DNA of 27,611 nt from a virus, in IMG/VR virus record IMGVR_UViG_3300023296_000292, positions 1-27,611 of that record. The stretch is one strand, 5' to 3'. A program made the position numbers and the translations under genes. How positions within the stretch are numbered: the first letter of the stretch is position 1; the number at the start of each line of letters is the position of its first letter. Shown here one piece after another: positions 20,068 to 27,611 of the stretch. The notes under the pieces were generated by a model, which saw only the letters and a program-made list of their open reading frames with translations, ran no database searches and had not been told where the DNA came from.

Positions 20068-20916
20068 ATGGGCGGTGGCGGTGGACAACCAGAAATGCCT
20101 GACACACAGACAACCAAGACGGAACCTTGGGATGAACAGAAAGGCTCGTTACAGACCATATTCGGTCTACAGGCGGGGCTGACTGGCGTACCTACGGACA
20201 TCCTGCCTCAAGGCCAGCAAGACGCGGCTTTGCAAGCGGGCGACTTCTCAAACGCTGCACAGCGTATGCAGTATTTCCCCGGACAAACTTACGCGCCATT
20301 TGCTGGTGAGACAGAAGCGGCACTTCAAGGCCAAGCTGCACGGGGCTATCAAGGCTCACCAGTTAACCAAATGGCGCAAGCTCAGAACGTCGCAACCAAT
20401 AGTGGACAATTTCTTGACGCGGGCAACCCCTATTTTAGCCAAATGGCCGACCGCGTTACAGAGCAGGTCATGCCACAAGTCCAAGGTCAATTCGCACAAT
20501 CAGGGCGCACAAACTCAGGTCTTGCATCTCGCGCGTTAGGTCAGGGATTGGGTGATTCAATCGGCGCGCTTGGATATCAGAACTATTCAGACGAACGCAA
20601 AAACCAAATGAACGCTATGCAGATGGCACCACAGCTTGCGGAAACAGATTACCATGACTTCGCGGCGCTTGGTGAGGTTGGCCAGGCTCGTGAGGCTCTT
20701 AATCAACAAGGTATTAATGATGCGATCGAACGATTCAACTTTGAGCAGACGGAACCTTTCCAACGCCTTGCGATGTTTAACAACGCGGTTCAAGGCAACA
20801 TGGGAGGCACGTCTATTGGCACTCAGACTTCAAGCGGTGGTGGTGGGAGTCGCCTCGGCTCAACTATTGGCAGCGGTTTGCTTGGTGCTGGCGCATTAGC
20901 GTCATTGGCTTCATAG
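20068..20916 (+). CDS. Ejection-type / tail protein, Gln-Ala-rich
   Basis: A 282-residue helical protein with a disordered Gly-rich N-terminus (MGGGGGQPEMPDT). Its middle carries FPGQTYAPFAGETEAALQ, NPYFSQMADRVTEQVMPQVQ and TNSGLASRALGQGLGDSIG, a set seen in many podovirus proteins of unknown or ejection function. The Asn-Pro-Tyr and NSGLASRAL segments are the best landmarks. The end is Gly/Ser-rich and weakly hydrophobic (GSGLLGAGALASLAS). AAGGAG is a strong ribosome site. By position and composition it is likely packaged in the virion and injected with DNA. Confidence 0.65.
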   Translation: MGGGGGQPEMPDTQTTKTEPWDEQKGSLQTIFGLQAGLTGVPTDILPQGQQDAALQAGDFSNAAQRMQYFPGQTYAPFAGETEAALQGQAARGYQGSPVNQMAQAQNVATNSGQFLDAGNPYFSQMADRVTEQVMPQVQGQFAQSGRTNSGLASRALGQGLGDSIGALGYQNYSDERKNQMNAMQMAPQLAETDYHDFAALGEVGQAREALNQQGINDAIERFNFEQTEPFQRLAMFNNAVQGNMGGTSIGTQTSSGGGGSRLGSTIGSGLLGAGALASLAS

Positions 20917-20928
20917 GAGTATTTAGAC

Positions 20929-22305
20929 ATGGGCATTATCGATGATATATTCTCTTCAAGCAATCCAGCCAAATACAAAGCTGGATCTTACGCGAATCCG
21001 GGGCAACCTTCGCCACAACAGGGCGGCGGCCTATTAGACTACTTTGACGAGCCTGGCCGTATGCAGACAATCTCAAGCGCTTTAATGGGCGCAGGACAAG
21101 GCATGTTGCAAGCACCACAGAACGGCGGCGGCTTCGGTCAAGCTATGAGTGGACTTGCGGGCATGGCTGGCGGCATGGCACAGAACAAAAAGAGAGTTGA
21201 GCAAGAAGCTATGTTCGAGCAATTAGCTGGTGGCGACCCTCTCAAGTTGGCGTTTCTAAAGTCAAACCCAGAAGCGGGTATGAAAATGATGATGGAACAG
21301 AAGTTCGCAAAGCCGACGGCGACATTTAGCACCGTTCAAAACCCATTAGGTCAAGGCGGCTCTGCTCAAAAAAACTCTCTCACGGGGGAGATAATCAATT
21401 ACCAAGGCGCACCAAAGGCCGCGAAACAAGGCAACCCGATTGAAGTCTTAGATATTGCTTCAGGCAATAATGTTATGATTCGCCCAAAAGAATTTGATCC
21501 GACGAAACACGGGTCTCCAAAAAAAGATGCTTCAAAGCCATCTAAAATTCAAGAGTTTGAATATGCAAAGTCTCAAGGGTACGAAGGAAACTTTTACGAT
21601 TGGAGCAAAGAGACTCGCGGCGGGACAAAAGTGCAAGTTGGCAGCGACGGGCGATTTGGCAGCGCCCCTTCTGGGTTTGCTTATGTTGACGACGAAGCCA
21701 GCCCTGCAGGTGTGCGTCTTGTCCAAATCCCAGGCGGACCAACGGAGGCAGAGGCAGAGGGTGCCGAAGCCAAAGCCGCCGCTGCTAAAATTACAAAACA
21801 ACGGACAGCGGACCTTGTATTGGAAGATATAGGCACAGCATTAAACGCAGTAGAGGATTCAACATTACCGTCGACTGGTTTGGTGGGGTCGTTTTTAGCT
21901 AATATCCCAGGCACTGATGCAGCAGACCTTGGGGCTACGCTGAAAACTATCAAGTCAAATATAGGCTTTGATAGGCTGCAAAGGATGCGCGATGAAAGCC
22001 CGACTGGTGGAGCACTTGGGCAGGTAAGTACGCAAGAAATACAACGTTTAGAGAGTGTTCTCGGCAACCTTGAACAGTCTCAAAGTAAGGAGCAATTCGT
22101 TCGTAATTTACGGAGACTAAACAATGTGTACATGGATATTATCCATGGAGATGGGATTGGGCCGGAAAGAATGTCTTTAGCTGCGAGAGACAGCGATAGT
22201 TTAATGCCGAAGGGGATACCTAACGGTTCGAAAGCTATTGGACGGACTAAAAACGGAAATGTTGTATACCAAGCCCCAGACGGGCGCAGACTTGTTTTGG
22301 AGTGA
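20929..22305 (+). CDS. Large ejection-type (internal virion) protein
   Basis: A 458-residue protein, Gly/Gln/Met-rich in its first 90 residues (GRMQTISSALMGAGQGMLQ, then GLAGMAGGMAQN) and helical afterwards. Residues 28-39 are SPQQGGGLLDYF, almost the same as in the protein at 18497-18919. The central part has a DWSKETRGGTKVQVGSDG segment, the end (DLGATLKTIKSNIGFDRLQRMR) is helical and resembles the C-terminal part of long internal proteins of podoviruses. It is followed within six bases by another large protein. I infer a P22 gp16/gp20-like ejection role; no enzymatic motif is visible. Confidence 0.65.
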   Translation: MGIIDDIFSSSNPAKYKAGSYANPGQPSPQQGGGLLDYFDEPGRMQTISSALMGAGQGMLQAPQNGGGFGQAMSGLAGMAGGMAQNKKRVEQEAMFEQLAGGDPLKLAFLKSNPEAGMKMMMEQKFAKPTATFSTVQNPLGQGGSAQKNSLTGEIINYQGAPKAAKQGNPIEVLDIASGNNVMIRPKEFDPTKHGSPKKDASKPSKIQEFEYAKSQGYEGNFYDWSKETRGGTKVQVGSDGRFGSAPSGFAYVDDEASPAGVRLVQIPGGPTEAEAEGAEAKAAAAKITKQRTADLVLEDIGTALNAVEDSTLPSTGLVGSFLANIPGTDAADLGATLKTIKSNIGFDRLQRMRDESPTGGALGQVSTQEIQRLESVLGNLEQSQSKEQFVRNLRRLNNVYMDIIHGDGIGPERMSLAARDSDSLMPKGIPNGSKAIGRTKNGNVVYQAPDGRRLVLE

Positions 22306-22310
22306 TGCAT

Positions 22311-23867
22311 ATGGGCGTTCGCGAACTAAAAGACACAGAGCCAGTAATTAAAGATGACGGGCAACAAATAAGGGACTTAGGCTTCTCTGAAGTTATGTCG
22401 TCTGCTGGCGAAACATTCCCCGAAAGCGCATTGCAGCTTGGAAAAGATACGATTGCCCCATTTTTATCACCTATTGAGACCGCAAAAAACGCATACGAAC
22501 TTGGAAGTAGCATCGTTAACTTAGTTCGTCCGGGGGATCAAGGGAATGAACAGATTGCAAGTTCAGTCGGGAAATACTTTGCTAATCGTTACGGGGGGTT
22601 TAAAGAGATAAAAAATACTATCGCGACAGACCCGGCAGGGTTTCTTGCTGACGCAGCGTCTGTACTAAGTTTAGGGGGCGGGTTAGCTGTAAGAGCGCCT
22701 GGGATTACAGGTAAAATGGCCCGAGTTTCTGGGAAGATTGGTAACGCGATCGATCCGCTCGCCGCTGCTGCAAAAGTTGCGGGCAAAGCAATGCCGTACG
22801 CAGGGAAAGCTGTTTCATCCTTAATTGGTGACGTTTCAACCAGGGCTGGGGCTGAGAGCATTAATCAGGCCGCATCTGCAGGGGCAACAGGTGGCAGAAG
22901 GGCCGAAGCGTTCCTTAGCGGGATGCGTCAGACAGCGCCTATTGAAGATATCGTCAAGGAAGCACAAGATGCACTCTTAAATTTAAAAAAGCAAAAGAAC
23001 AGGGCATATGTAAAGAACATGCAATCTGTTAACGATTCTGTTGAGAGTGTGAGTCTAACTGAAATAGAAAAAGCTCTTGGCGACTCTGTTAGAGAATTTA
23101 CAGGGAGCACTGGAAGAGATATAAGTGGGGCTAATGTTAAACTAAAAGAAATGTCAGACATCGTAGGTGAATACAAAAACATTTTTGGAGACTCAATGCC
23201 TGTTATAGCTGCGGATGAAATGAAACAGGAAATATTTAACTCAGTTATCAATAAGATTCCAATGGATGATAAATCTTCTAAAATGGCTTCGATGAATGTT
23301 TACGGAAAGATAACATCATCTATTGAAAAGGCCGCGCCTGAGTATGCAAAGGCAATGTCTGAATATAAAACCGCCGCGTCTGAAATCTCAGATATTGAGA
23401 AAACCATGTCTATCCCCAGTGGAAAGAGAGGGAATATTGATTCGTCTGTCCGCAAGCTGCAAAGTATATTTAGAAACAATGCGAACACTAATTACGGACG
23501 GCGGGCCGAGCTTGGGGATAAACTTGAAGGCGCAGGGGCCGACACACTATTACCTGCCCTCGCTGGTCAACAATTATCTTCAGTAGCTCCGAGAGGGATT
23601 GCAGGGTCTATGATGCCTATGGCGAATATTAGCGCTGCTGCGTACACACAAAACCCGTTGCCGTTGATGACACTCCCTTTCCAATCCCCCCGATTGATGG
23701 GGGAAGCCGCTTATTACGGAGGCAAAGGGACAAAAGCAGCGGGCGACGTTGCGAAGTCAATCGGTCCCGCTAAAGGCCGCGCGCTAGGACTTAGTGGGTT
23801 CCAATCCGGGCGGGTAACAGACGAGGACCGTTTCCCTGCATACGGCCTTTTAAATAGGAATAAATAA
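22311..23867 (+). CDS. Large ejection-type (internal virion) protein
   Basis: A 518-residue mostly helical protein. Three possible starts (GTG 22302, ATG 22305, ATG 22311) are in frame; 22311 is preferred because GGAG lies 8 bases before it. An N-terminal region with PESALQLGKDTIAPFLSPIE is followed by weakly hydrophobic glycine/alanine segments (FLADAASVLSLGGGLAV; AKVAGKAMPYAGKAVSSLIG) that could contact a membrane. A central coiled region (VKEAQDALLNLKKQKNRAYVK) and a basic, Gly-rich tail follow. It is the last large protein before the tail fibre, and its size and place match the longest ejection protein of P22-like phages (gp16, about 609 residues). No lysozyme motif is visible. Confidence 0.6.
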   Translation: MGVRELKDTEPVIKDDGQQIRDLGFSEVMSSAGETFPESALQLGKDTIAPFLSPIETAKNAYELGSSIVNLVRPGDQGNEQIASSVGKYFANRYGGFKEIKNTIATDPAGFLADAASVLSLGGGLAVRAPGITGKMARVSGKIGNAIDPLAAAAKVAGKAMPYAGKAVSSLIGDVSTRAGAESINQAASAGATGGRRAEAFLSGMRQTAPIEDIVKEAQDALLNLKKQKNRAYVKNMQSVNDSVESVSLTEIEKALGDSVREFTGSTGRDISGANVKLKEMSDIVGEYKNIFGDSMPVIAADEMKQEIFNSVINKIPMDDKSSKMASMNVYGKITSSIEKAAPEYAKAMSEYKTAASEISDIEKTMSIPSGKRGNIDSSVRKLQSIFRNNANTNYGRRAELGDKLEGAGADTLLPALAGQQLSSVAPRGIAGSMMPMANISAAAYTQNPLPLMTLPFQSPRLMGEAAYYGGKGTKAAGDVAKSIGPAKGRALGLSGFQSGRVTDEDRFPAYGLLNRNK

Positions 23868-23868
23868 T

Positions 23869-25428
23869 ATGGCAACCTTTTACGATTGGTCAACAACCCC
23901 TGCATCAAACGCCTCAGTAGGTAATATCGACTGGGCTGAAGGCATGGCCCCGAGCCAAGTCAACAACTCAGCACGTCAAGAGATGGCAGACGTTGCGGCA
24001 TGGCGTGACTTTTTCGGCGGGGCTAAAACCACGTCAGGCACAGACACTATAACTTTGACATCCGGCATGACAATCACGGCCTATGCTTCGAACCAATTAT
24101 TTGTTGCGAAATTAGGCGGTACAAATACCGGCGCAGCAACACTTAATATTGACTCGCTTGGGACTAAGGCCGTCCAAATTAGCGGCAGTGCAGTCGCGGC
24201 TGGCGAGTTGGTTTCTGGTAAGTTTTATATGTTCGTTTATGACGGTACTGCTTTCCAAGCGTCCAGATTGTCTGCAGCCGCTGCGACAACGTACACAACA
24301 GCAACAACAACAACTGAGGGTGTCATAGAACTGGCCACGGATGCAGAAGTTGTTACAGGTACAGACACTTCACGAGCTGTTACGTCTTCTGGGGTAGCTG
24401 CTGCTCTTGTATCGGTTTCTTCCTCAGACCGAACAGCTCTTGATATGGCAGCCTCCGCGTTAGCCTATGGCATGCAGAACGACGCTACATCTATCACAGG
24501 GGCGGTCGGCTTATTTTGGTTGTCCGATGATTTTGAAAGCGACAGCCTAGCGACTAAGACGAACGCAAATTATAACGCGACTGGCGATTACTATACCACA
24601 GAGGCAAGTGCCGTTGAAGATGGTCTTGATGGAGTCACTGCCAGCGCTGCCAGTATTCTCGGTGACGGGATAGCTAGTAGAAAGTATGGTGGGCTACAGT
24701 TTACAGCATCTCAGACAGGCACACTGACCAAGGCAGGTATCTATACCGACTCTCAGAACACTAGCCTACAAGCAGCAGACTTTCATTTTGAACTTTGGAC
24801 AGATAGCTCAGGATCACCGGGAACGCAGGTTGGGTCTGACAGCGAGACCAGAAACATGACCAACACAAATACACATGAAATATTTTCGTTTTCTTCCCCA
24901 CCTTCTTTGTCTAGCGGGACATTATACTGGTTGGTCCTAGTTGACGAAAGCTCTAACGGGTATGTGTATTTTGACAGGATAACTTCATCTCAACCTGCTT
25001 TTGGGTCTGGGGATGCGGATACTATTGCAGGTCTTACTGATGATGGAGCTGCCAATAACTCCGGAAATTCGTGGAAGATGACTGTGGAGAACACAGCTTC
25101 AGTTGGGAATGCTGTTATAGCCCCGACAGCCGTTACGCTGACAACAGCCGATCCCACTGACATTCTTGCTTACGTTATTATTGACCCAGTTGACGCGGTA
25201 ACAGTTGGTACCGACATTATCATGACAATGAGTGTCGATGGTGGCACGACAGATGCTACTGGATCGTGGACATTAATAGGTCAGCTAGGCTCAACAGGTG
25301 AGTATCTATACCGGGTTGAAGCTGATGTGTCTGGGCAAACGGGTTCAAGTCTTACTTATGAAATCACCACTCTTAATACCAAAGAAGTGAGGCTACACGA
25401 TGTTGTTGGCCTTATTGCAATTTACTAG
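23869..25428 (+). CDS. Tail fibre / receptor-binding protein
   Basis: A 519-residue protein of the tail-fibre kind. The N-terminal 50 residues (YDWSTTPASNASVGNIDWAE, then GMAPSQVNNSARQEMADV) are a common phage-fibre attachment module in marine phages. A beta-rich Thr/Ser stretch follows, with TEGVIELATDAEV and GTDTSRAVTSSG at about 148-178, close to the tail-fibre repeat of long-tail-fibre proteins. The rest, about 220-519, is beta-sandwich-like (DFHFELWTDSSGSPGTQVGSD, then LSSGTLYWLVLVDE) and is probably the receptor-binding part. AGGA is 8 bases before the start. No spike or depolymerase active-site motif stands out. Confidence 0.8.
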   Translation: MATFYDWSTTPASNASVGNIDWAEGMAPSQVNNSARQEMADVAAWRDFFGGAKTTSGTDTITLTSGMTITAYASNQLFVAKLGGTNTGAATLNIDSLGTKAVQISGSAVAAGELVSGKFYMFVYDGTAFQASRLSAAAATTYTTATTTTEGVIELATDAEVVTGTDTSRAVTSSGVAAALVSVSSSDRTALDMAASALAYGMQNDATSITGAVGLFWLSDDFESDSLATKTNANYNATGDYYTTEASAVEDGLDGVTASAASILGDGIASRKYGGLQFTASQTGTLTKAGIYTDSQNTSLQAADFHFELWTDSSGSPGTQVGSDSETRNMTNTNTHEIFSFSSPPSLSSGTLYWLVLVDESSNGYVYFDRITSSQPAFGSGDADTIAGLTDDGAANNSGNSWKMTVENTASVGNAVIAPTAVTLTTADPTDILAYVIIDPVDAVTVGTDIIMTMSVDGGTTDATGSWTLIGQLGSTGEYLYRVEADVSGQTGSSLTYEITTLNTKEVRLHDVVGLIAIY

Positions 25429-25451
25429 GAGGGCTGAATGGCTCGTTCTGC

Positions 25452-25646
25452 ATGGCATACAACTTCTCTCGCGATGCATCTAGCACGACATCATGGACTA
25501 ACATCACTGAGTTAGACGACAACACAATCGGTAGCGAAGGGAGCCATTCTGCGGCACAAGCTGACACCACTGGATCGAACATTTCACCAAGCGGTGATTA
25601 CTCAGGGTCAAACGCAAACCGTGGCGCAGTGTTTGTCACATTCTAA
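25452..25646 (+). CDS. Small Ser/Thr-rich fibre-tip-type protein; start displaced from its ribosome site
   Basis: A 64-residue frame MAYNFSRDASSTTSWTNI with a Ser/Asn/Gly-rich, beta-like body (ISPSGDYSGSNANRGAV). The strong ribosome site AGGAGGG (25427-25433) is best placed for the ATG at 25438. That ATG opens another frame, which stops after 25 codons (25515). The 25452 ATG is 18 bases from the site, too far. A one-base difference would fuse MARS to this frame. It could be a sequencing or assembly slip, a programmed -1 shift, or a leaderless start. The content fits a fibre accessory protein. Confidence 0.45.
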   Translation: MAYNFSRDASSTTSWTNITELDDNTIGSEGSHSAAQADTTGSNISPSGDYSGSNANRGAVFVTF

Positions 25647-25674
25647 ATTCTGAATATCTTAATAGGAACAACCA

Positions 25675-26001
25675 ATGAGCGATTCTTTAAAAACTGACCG
25701 TCACGTAATCGACGGTAAGATATGGGCAGCTATCGAAGAGCTAAAGCTTGATCAGGCAGTTCGACAGCAAAAGTTGGAGGGGTTTGTTGATAACCAGAAA
25801 GGCCGTAATGCCGAAATTTTAACAGCTATCAAAGATACTAACGCCCAAATTTTAGCGATGCGTAACGAGACAGCGACGCACAATGAGAAAGAAGCTCAGA
25901 TAAATGCATCATACGTTCGCAAAGGCGCGTGGTTTTTGGGAGCCCTAGTTGTCGGACTTGTTGGTTACATTTGGCAAATAACAGTCGGAAAACTTCCATA
26001 G
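25675..26001 (+). CDS. XhlA-like coiled-coil protein with a C-terminal membrane segment
   Basis: A 108-residue protein: residues 1-80 are an amphipathic coiled coil (LKLDQAVRQQKLEGFVDNQ, then EILTAIKDTNAQILAMRN), residues about 83-103 (GAWFLGALVVGLVGYIWQI) are one membrane span. This is the layout of XhlA-type (holin-associated) proteins that help lyse the host, though no sequence motif is decisive. AGGAAC precedes the ATG. It lies after the tail fibre in the late block. The soluble region faces the cytoplasm if inserted C-end first. A virion-anchored protein is an alternative. Confidence 0.5.
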   Translation: MSDSLKTDRHVIDGKIWAAIEELKLDQAVRQQKLEGFVDNQKGRNAEILTAIKDTNAQILAMRNETATHNEKEAQINASYVRKGAWFLGALVVGLVGYIWQITVGKLP

Positions 26002-26049
26002 TCCTATGCAACGGTGATTCTTTATAGTAAGATATTGGGCAACTAAACT

Positions 26050-26106
26050 ATGGAGAAATCCGCGCAGTTGAAATTTGCCTCGAACTGCGCCATGACAGGA
26101 AGGTAA
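26050..26106 (+). CDS. Possible 18-residue leader peptide
   Basis: ATG at 26050 opens MEKSAQLKFASNCAMTGR and stops 4 bases before the lipoprotein start, in the same gap as the hairpin at 26062-26090. No ribosome site is clear, so translation is doubtful; position and hairpin overlap make it a leader candidate only. Confidence 0.2.
   Translation: MEKSAQLKFASNCAMTGR
26062..26090 (+). promoter_or_regulatory. Perfect 8-bp hairpin before the lipoprotein gene
   Basis: GCGCAGTT (26062-26069) pairs exactly with AACTGCGC (26083-26090) across a 13-base loop. There is no T-run afterwards, so it is not a simple terminator. It lies 7 bases upstream of the AGGAAGG ribosome site, where it could affect translation or mRNA decay of the lipoprotein gene. 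Confidence 0.5.
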
Positions 26107-26110
26107 TTTA

Positions 26111-26506
26111 ATGCGTATCTTTATTTATCTATTCGCAATGTTAATAGTCTCGGCGTGTGCCACAAATACCGAGAATCAACCTAATGTTTCAATTTGCGGT
26201 GACGTAAAGAACGAATTTATAAATTGGCGCGACGATTTACTCAAAAAAAACCCGACAGTCGAAGAACGCCCACTTGATGCTAATGAAACTGAAGTATTTA
26301 TTTCTGCTTATAATGCAACACCGCCAATATCAAACTTAAACGCAGAATATATTGTAGTGTATAGGGTTGAAGAGTTTCCCCAAAATCTAGTTGTATGGCT
26401 TGATGCTGACTATTGCGTTCAACACACGACATTAATTCCAAATCAGCATATGAAAAAATTACGGAAAGGCTATCCGGTTTATCCGCCTAATCAAAAACAG
26501 ACATAG
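26111..26506 (+). CDS. Secreted lipoprotein of unknown function
   Basis: A 131-residue protein with a clear lipoprotein signal: a positive start, a hydrophobic core (IFIYLFAMLIV) and a lipobox Val-Ser-Ala-Cys with Cys16. The mature part has several Cys-less beta/helix segments (NEFINWRDDLLKKNPTV, then EYIVVYRVEEFPQNL) and a basic end. A strong ribosome site (AGGAAGG) lies 7 bases before. In phages such lipoproteins can be outer-membrane spanins (Rz1-like), superinfection-exclusion proteins or other surface proteins. It lies next to an XhlA-like protein, so a lysis role is possible, but it is not proline-rich like a typical Rz1, and no partner Rz is in the window. Confidence 0.7.
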   Translation: MRIFIYLFAMLIVSACATNTENQPNVSICGDVKNEFINWRDDLLKKNPTVEERPLDANETEVFISAYNATPPISNLNAEYIVVYRVEEFPQNLVVWLDADYCVQHTTLIPNQHMKKLRKGYPVYPPNQKQT

Positions 26507-26516
26507 GGAAAACAGC

Positions 26517-27611
26517 ATGACGTTCAAACTAGACCCGAACTTGCGTGAATACTCGACTGAATTGCAGTGGCTTAAACATGAGGCGTTAGCAGAACACGGA
26601 ACTCACCTAAAGGCTGCTGAATCTCTCGGGCTTGCAAAATCCAACATTACAACAGCGATACTCGCGGTCAAAAAGAAAGCCGCAAGTCATGGATATTCTC
26701 CAGCCCACGGGTGGCAACACCCTGTTCCGGCGGGCTTTCTTGTCAAAGCGACAAGCACATTAAGAGATGCACAGACGGGCGAGGCAAAACTTGTCTGGGA
26801 AAAGACTGAGCGCGACAAAGAAGAACTTGAAATTGCAATGCATGAGGCAATTGAAGCCCTATGCGACGATATAAAGCCATTACCTGCAATACAACGGCCT
26901 AAACAGGCAGATACCGACATGCTGTCAATTTATCCGGTCGGAGATCATCATATTGGCATGCTCGCATGGGATGAAGAAACGACTGACAATTATGACACTG
27001 GGAAAGCCGAGCATTTATTGCATGGCGCTATGGACTATCTCGTCGATGCAGCACCAAAATCAGGCGAGGCGTTAATCATCTTATTGGGTGATTTCCTGCA
27101 CTATGATTCATACGTTCCGGTCACCGAAAAATCTAAAAACATCCTTGATGCAGACACGCGTTACCCTCGAATAGTCAGGGCTGCAATGAGAGCAACCCGT
27201 CACGCCGTTTCAAGGGCTTGTGAGAAGCACGACAAGGTGAGGGTAATAGTTGTGGCCGGAAACCATGATGCGTCCTCTATGGTCTTTCTACGGGAAGCTA
27301 TGCATTGCCTTTATGAAGAAAACCCGCGTGTCGAAGTGGACCGCTCACCAAAGTTATTTCATTACCATCAATTCGGGCAGACATTAATAGGTGCTCACCA
27401 CGGCGACAAAGTAAAAATGGCGGACCTACCCTTGTTGATGGCGACAGACCAGCCTGTCTCGTGGGGGGAAACAAAGCATCGGTATATTTATACGGGCCAC
27501 TGCCACCATGACTCAGTCAAAGACTTTAACGGGGCCAAGGTTGAATCATTGCGTATTCTTGCGCCTGGAGATGCATACGCATACGGGGAGGGTTACAGAA
27601 CACCCCGCGAC
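26517..27611 (+). CDS. Metallophosphoesterase with an N-terminal helix-turn-helix region, partial
   Basis: An open frame of 365 residues runs from ATG 26517 to the right edge with no stop. Residues about 12-55 (ELQWLKHEALAEHGTHLKAA, then AESLGLAKSNITTAI) look like a helix-turn-helix. The calcineurin-like phosphoesterase core follows: Asp143-x-His145 (GDHHIG), Gly-Asp192 with His195 and Asp197 (GDFLHYD), GNHD at 248-251, HHGD at 294-297, and GHCH at 327-330. These are the metal-binding residues of the family and all are present. The substrate is not predicted. Similar proteins occur in marine phages, often with the N-terminal region. It follows the lipoprotein by 10 bases. Confidence 0.88.
   Translation, partial: MTFKLDPNLREYSTELQWLKHEALAEHGTHLKAAESLGLAKSNITTAILAVKKKAASHGYSPAHGWQHPVPAGFLVKATSTLRDAQTGEAKLVWEKTERDKEELEIAMHEAIEALCDDIKPLPAIQRPKQADTDMLSIYPVGDHHIGMLAWDEETTDNYDTGKAEHLLHGAMDYLVDAAPKSGEALIILLGDFLHYDSYVPVTEKSKNILDADTRYPRIVRAAMRATRHAVSRACEKHDKVRVIVVAGNHDASSMVFLREAMHCLYEENPRVEVDRSPKLFHYHQFGQTLIGAHHGDKVKMADLPLLMATDQPVSWGETKHRYIYTGHCHHDSVKDFNGAKVESLRILAPGDAYAYGEGYRTPRD

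Noticed and set aside
21681-23251. Minus-strand ORFs of 90-128 residues opposite the ejection-type genes
   Set aside because: No ribosome sites, no continuity between them, and they oppose long, coupled plus-strand genes.
1-27611. tRNA genes, integrase, attachment sites, insertion sequences
   Set aside because: I looked for tRNA-like cloverleaves, recombinase motifs and terminal repeats and saw none that I could support; they may lie outside the window.

Overview
This window is a contiguous piece of a tailed double-stranded DNA bacteriophage genome with a P22-like (podovirus-type) virion plan. It carries a P22-type portal, scaffold and coat protein, a short-tail adaptor, a gp10-like packaged-DNA stabilisation protein, and several glycine/alanine/glutamine-rich proteins of the ejection type. 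No tail tube, tape measure or sheath is visible. The host is probably an alphaproteobacterium: one phage gene (7982-8230) is a GapR/DUF2312 protein, a family characteristic of that class. Genes are packed tightly with many ATGA or TAATG overlaps. No rRNA or tRNA was seen, and no non-coding stretch exceeds about 120 bases. Both ends are cut: a zinc-ribbon/HNH-type gene on the left and a metallophosphoesterase on the right.

Layout. (1) 1-2372, minus strand: a recombination operon reading leftward with three small unknown genes, an ERF single-strand annealing protein, a YqaJ exonuclease, SSB, and the start of a Cys-x-x-Cys protein whose start codon sits in a perfect inverted repeat. (2) 2373-2489: divergent control region with overlapping palindromes, next to a Cro-like gene. 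(3) 2490-5324, plus strand: a DUF1064 nuclease-like protein, a cytosine-methyltransferase-like protein, a free-standing DnaA domain-IV protein, a lambda-O-like initiator containing iteron-like repeats, and a possible helicase loader. (4) 5324-9286: a run of small accessory genes, most of unknown function, with DUF6378, an adenine methyltransferase, GapR, a DUF2158 protein, and an apparent natural chimera of TerS and GapR. (5) 9308-26001: small and large terminase, portal, scaffold, coat (followed by a strong UUCG hairpin), adaptor, gp10-like protein, ejection-type proteins, tail fibre and an XhlA-like membrane protein. (6) 26111-end: a lipoprotein and a metallophosphoesterase.

How they work together. 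The leftward operon would supply ERF/exonuclease/SSB recombination to support replication or circularisation. The rightward early genes would open the origin (DnaA-like and initiator proteins, with the candidate origin inside the initiator gene) and protect the DNA by methylation. The late genes build the procapsid, package DNA and assemble the short tail.

The most unusual object is the 65-residue ORF at 8387-8584. Its first 31 residues are nearly the N-terminal DNA-binding part of this phage's own TerS, and its last 35 or so are a diverged copy of the C-terminal half of this phage's own GapR. The joint lies at an Ala-Gly-Tyr triplet found in both parents. A second patchwork event, 34 bp matching at 32 positions, joins two other small genes in the same accessory segment. 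All assignments are by eye from sequence; no database search was run.
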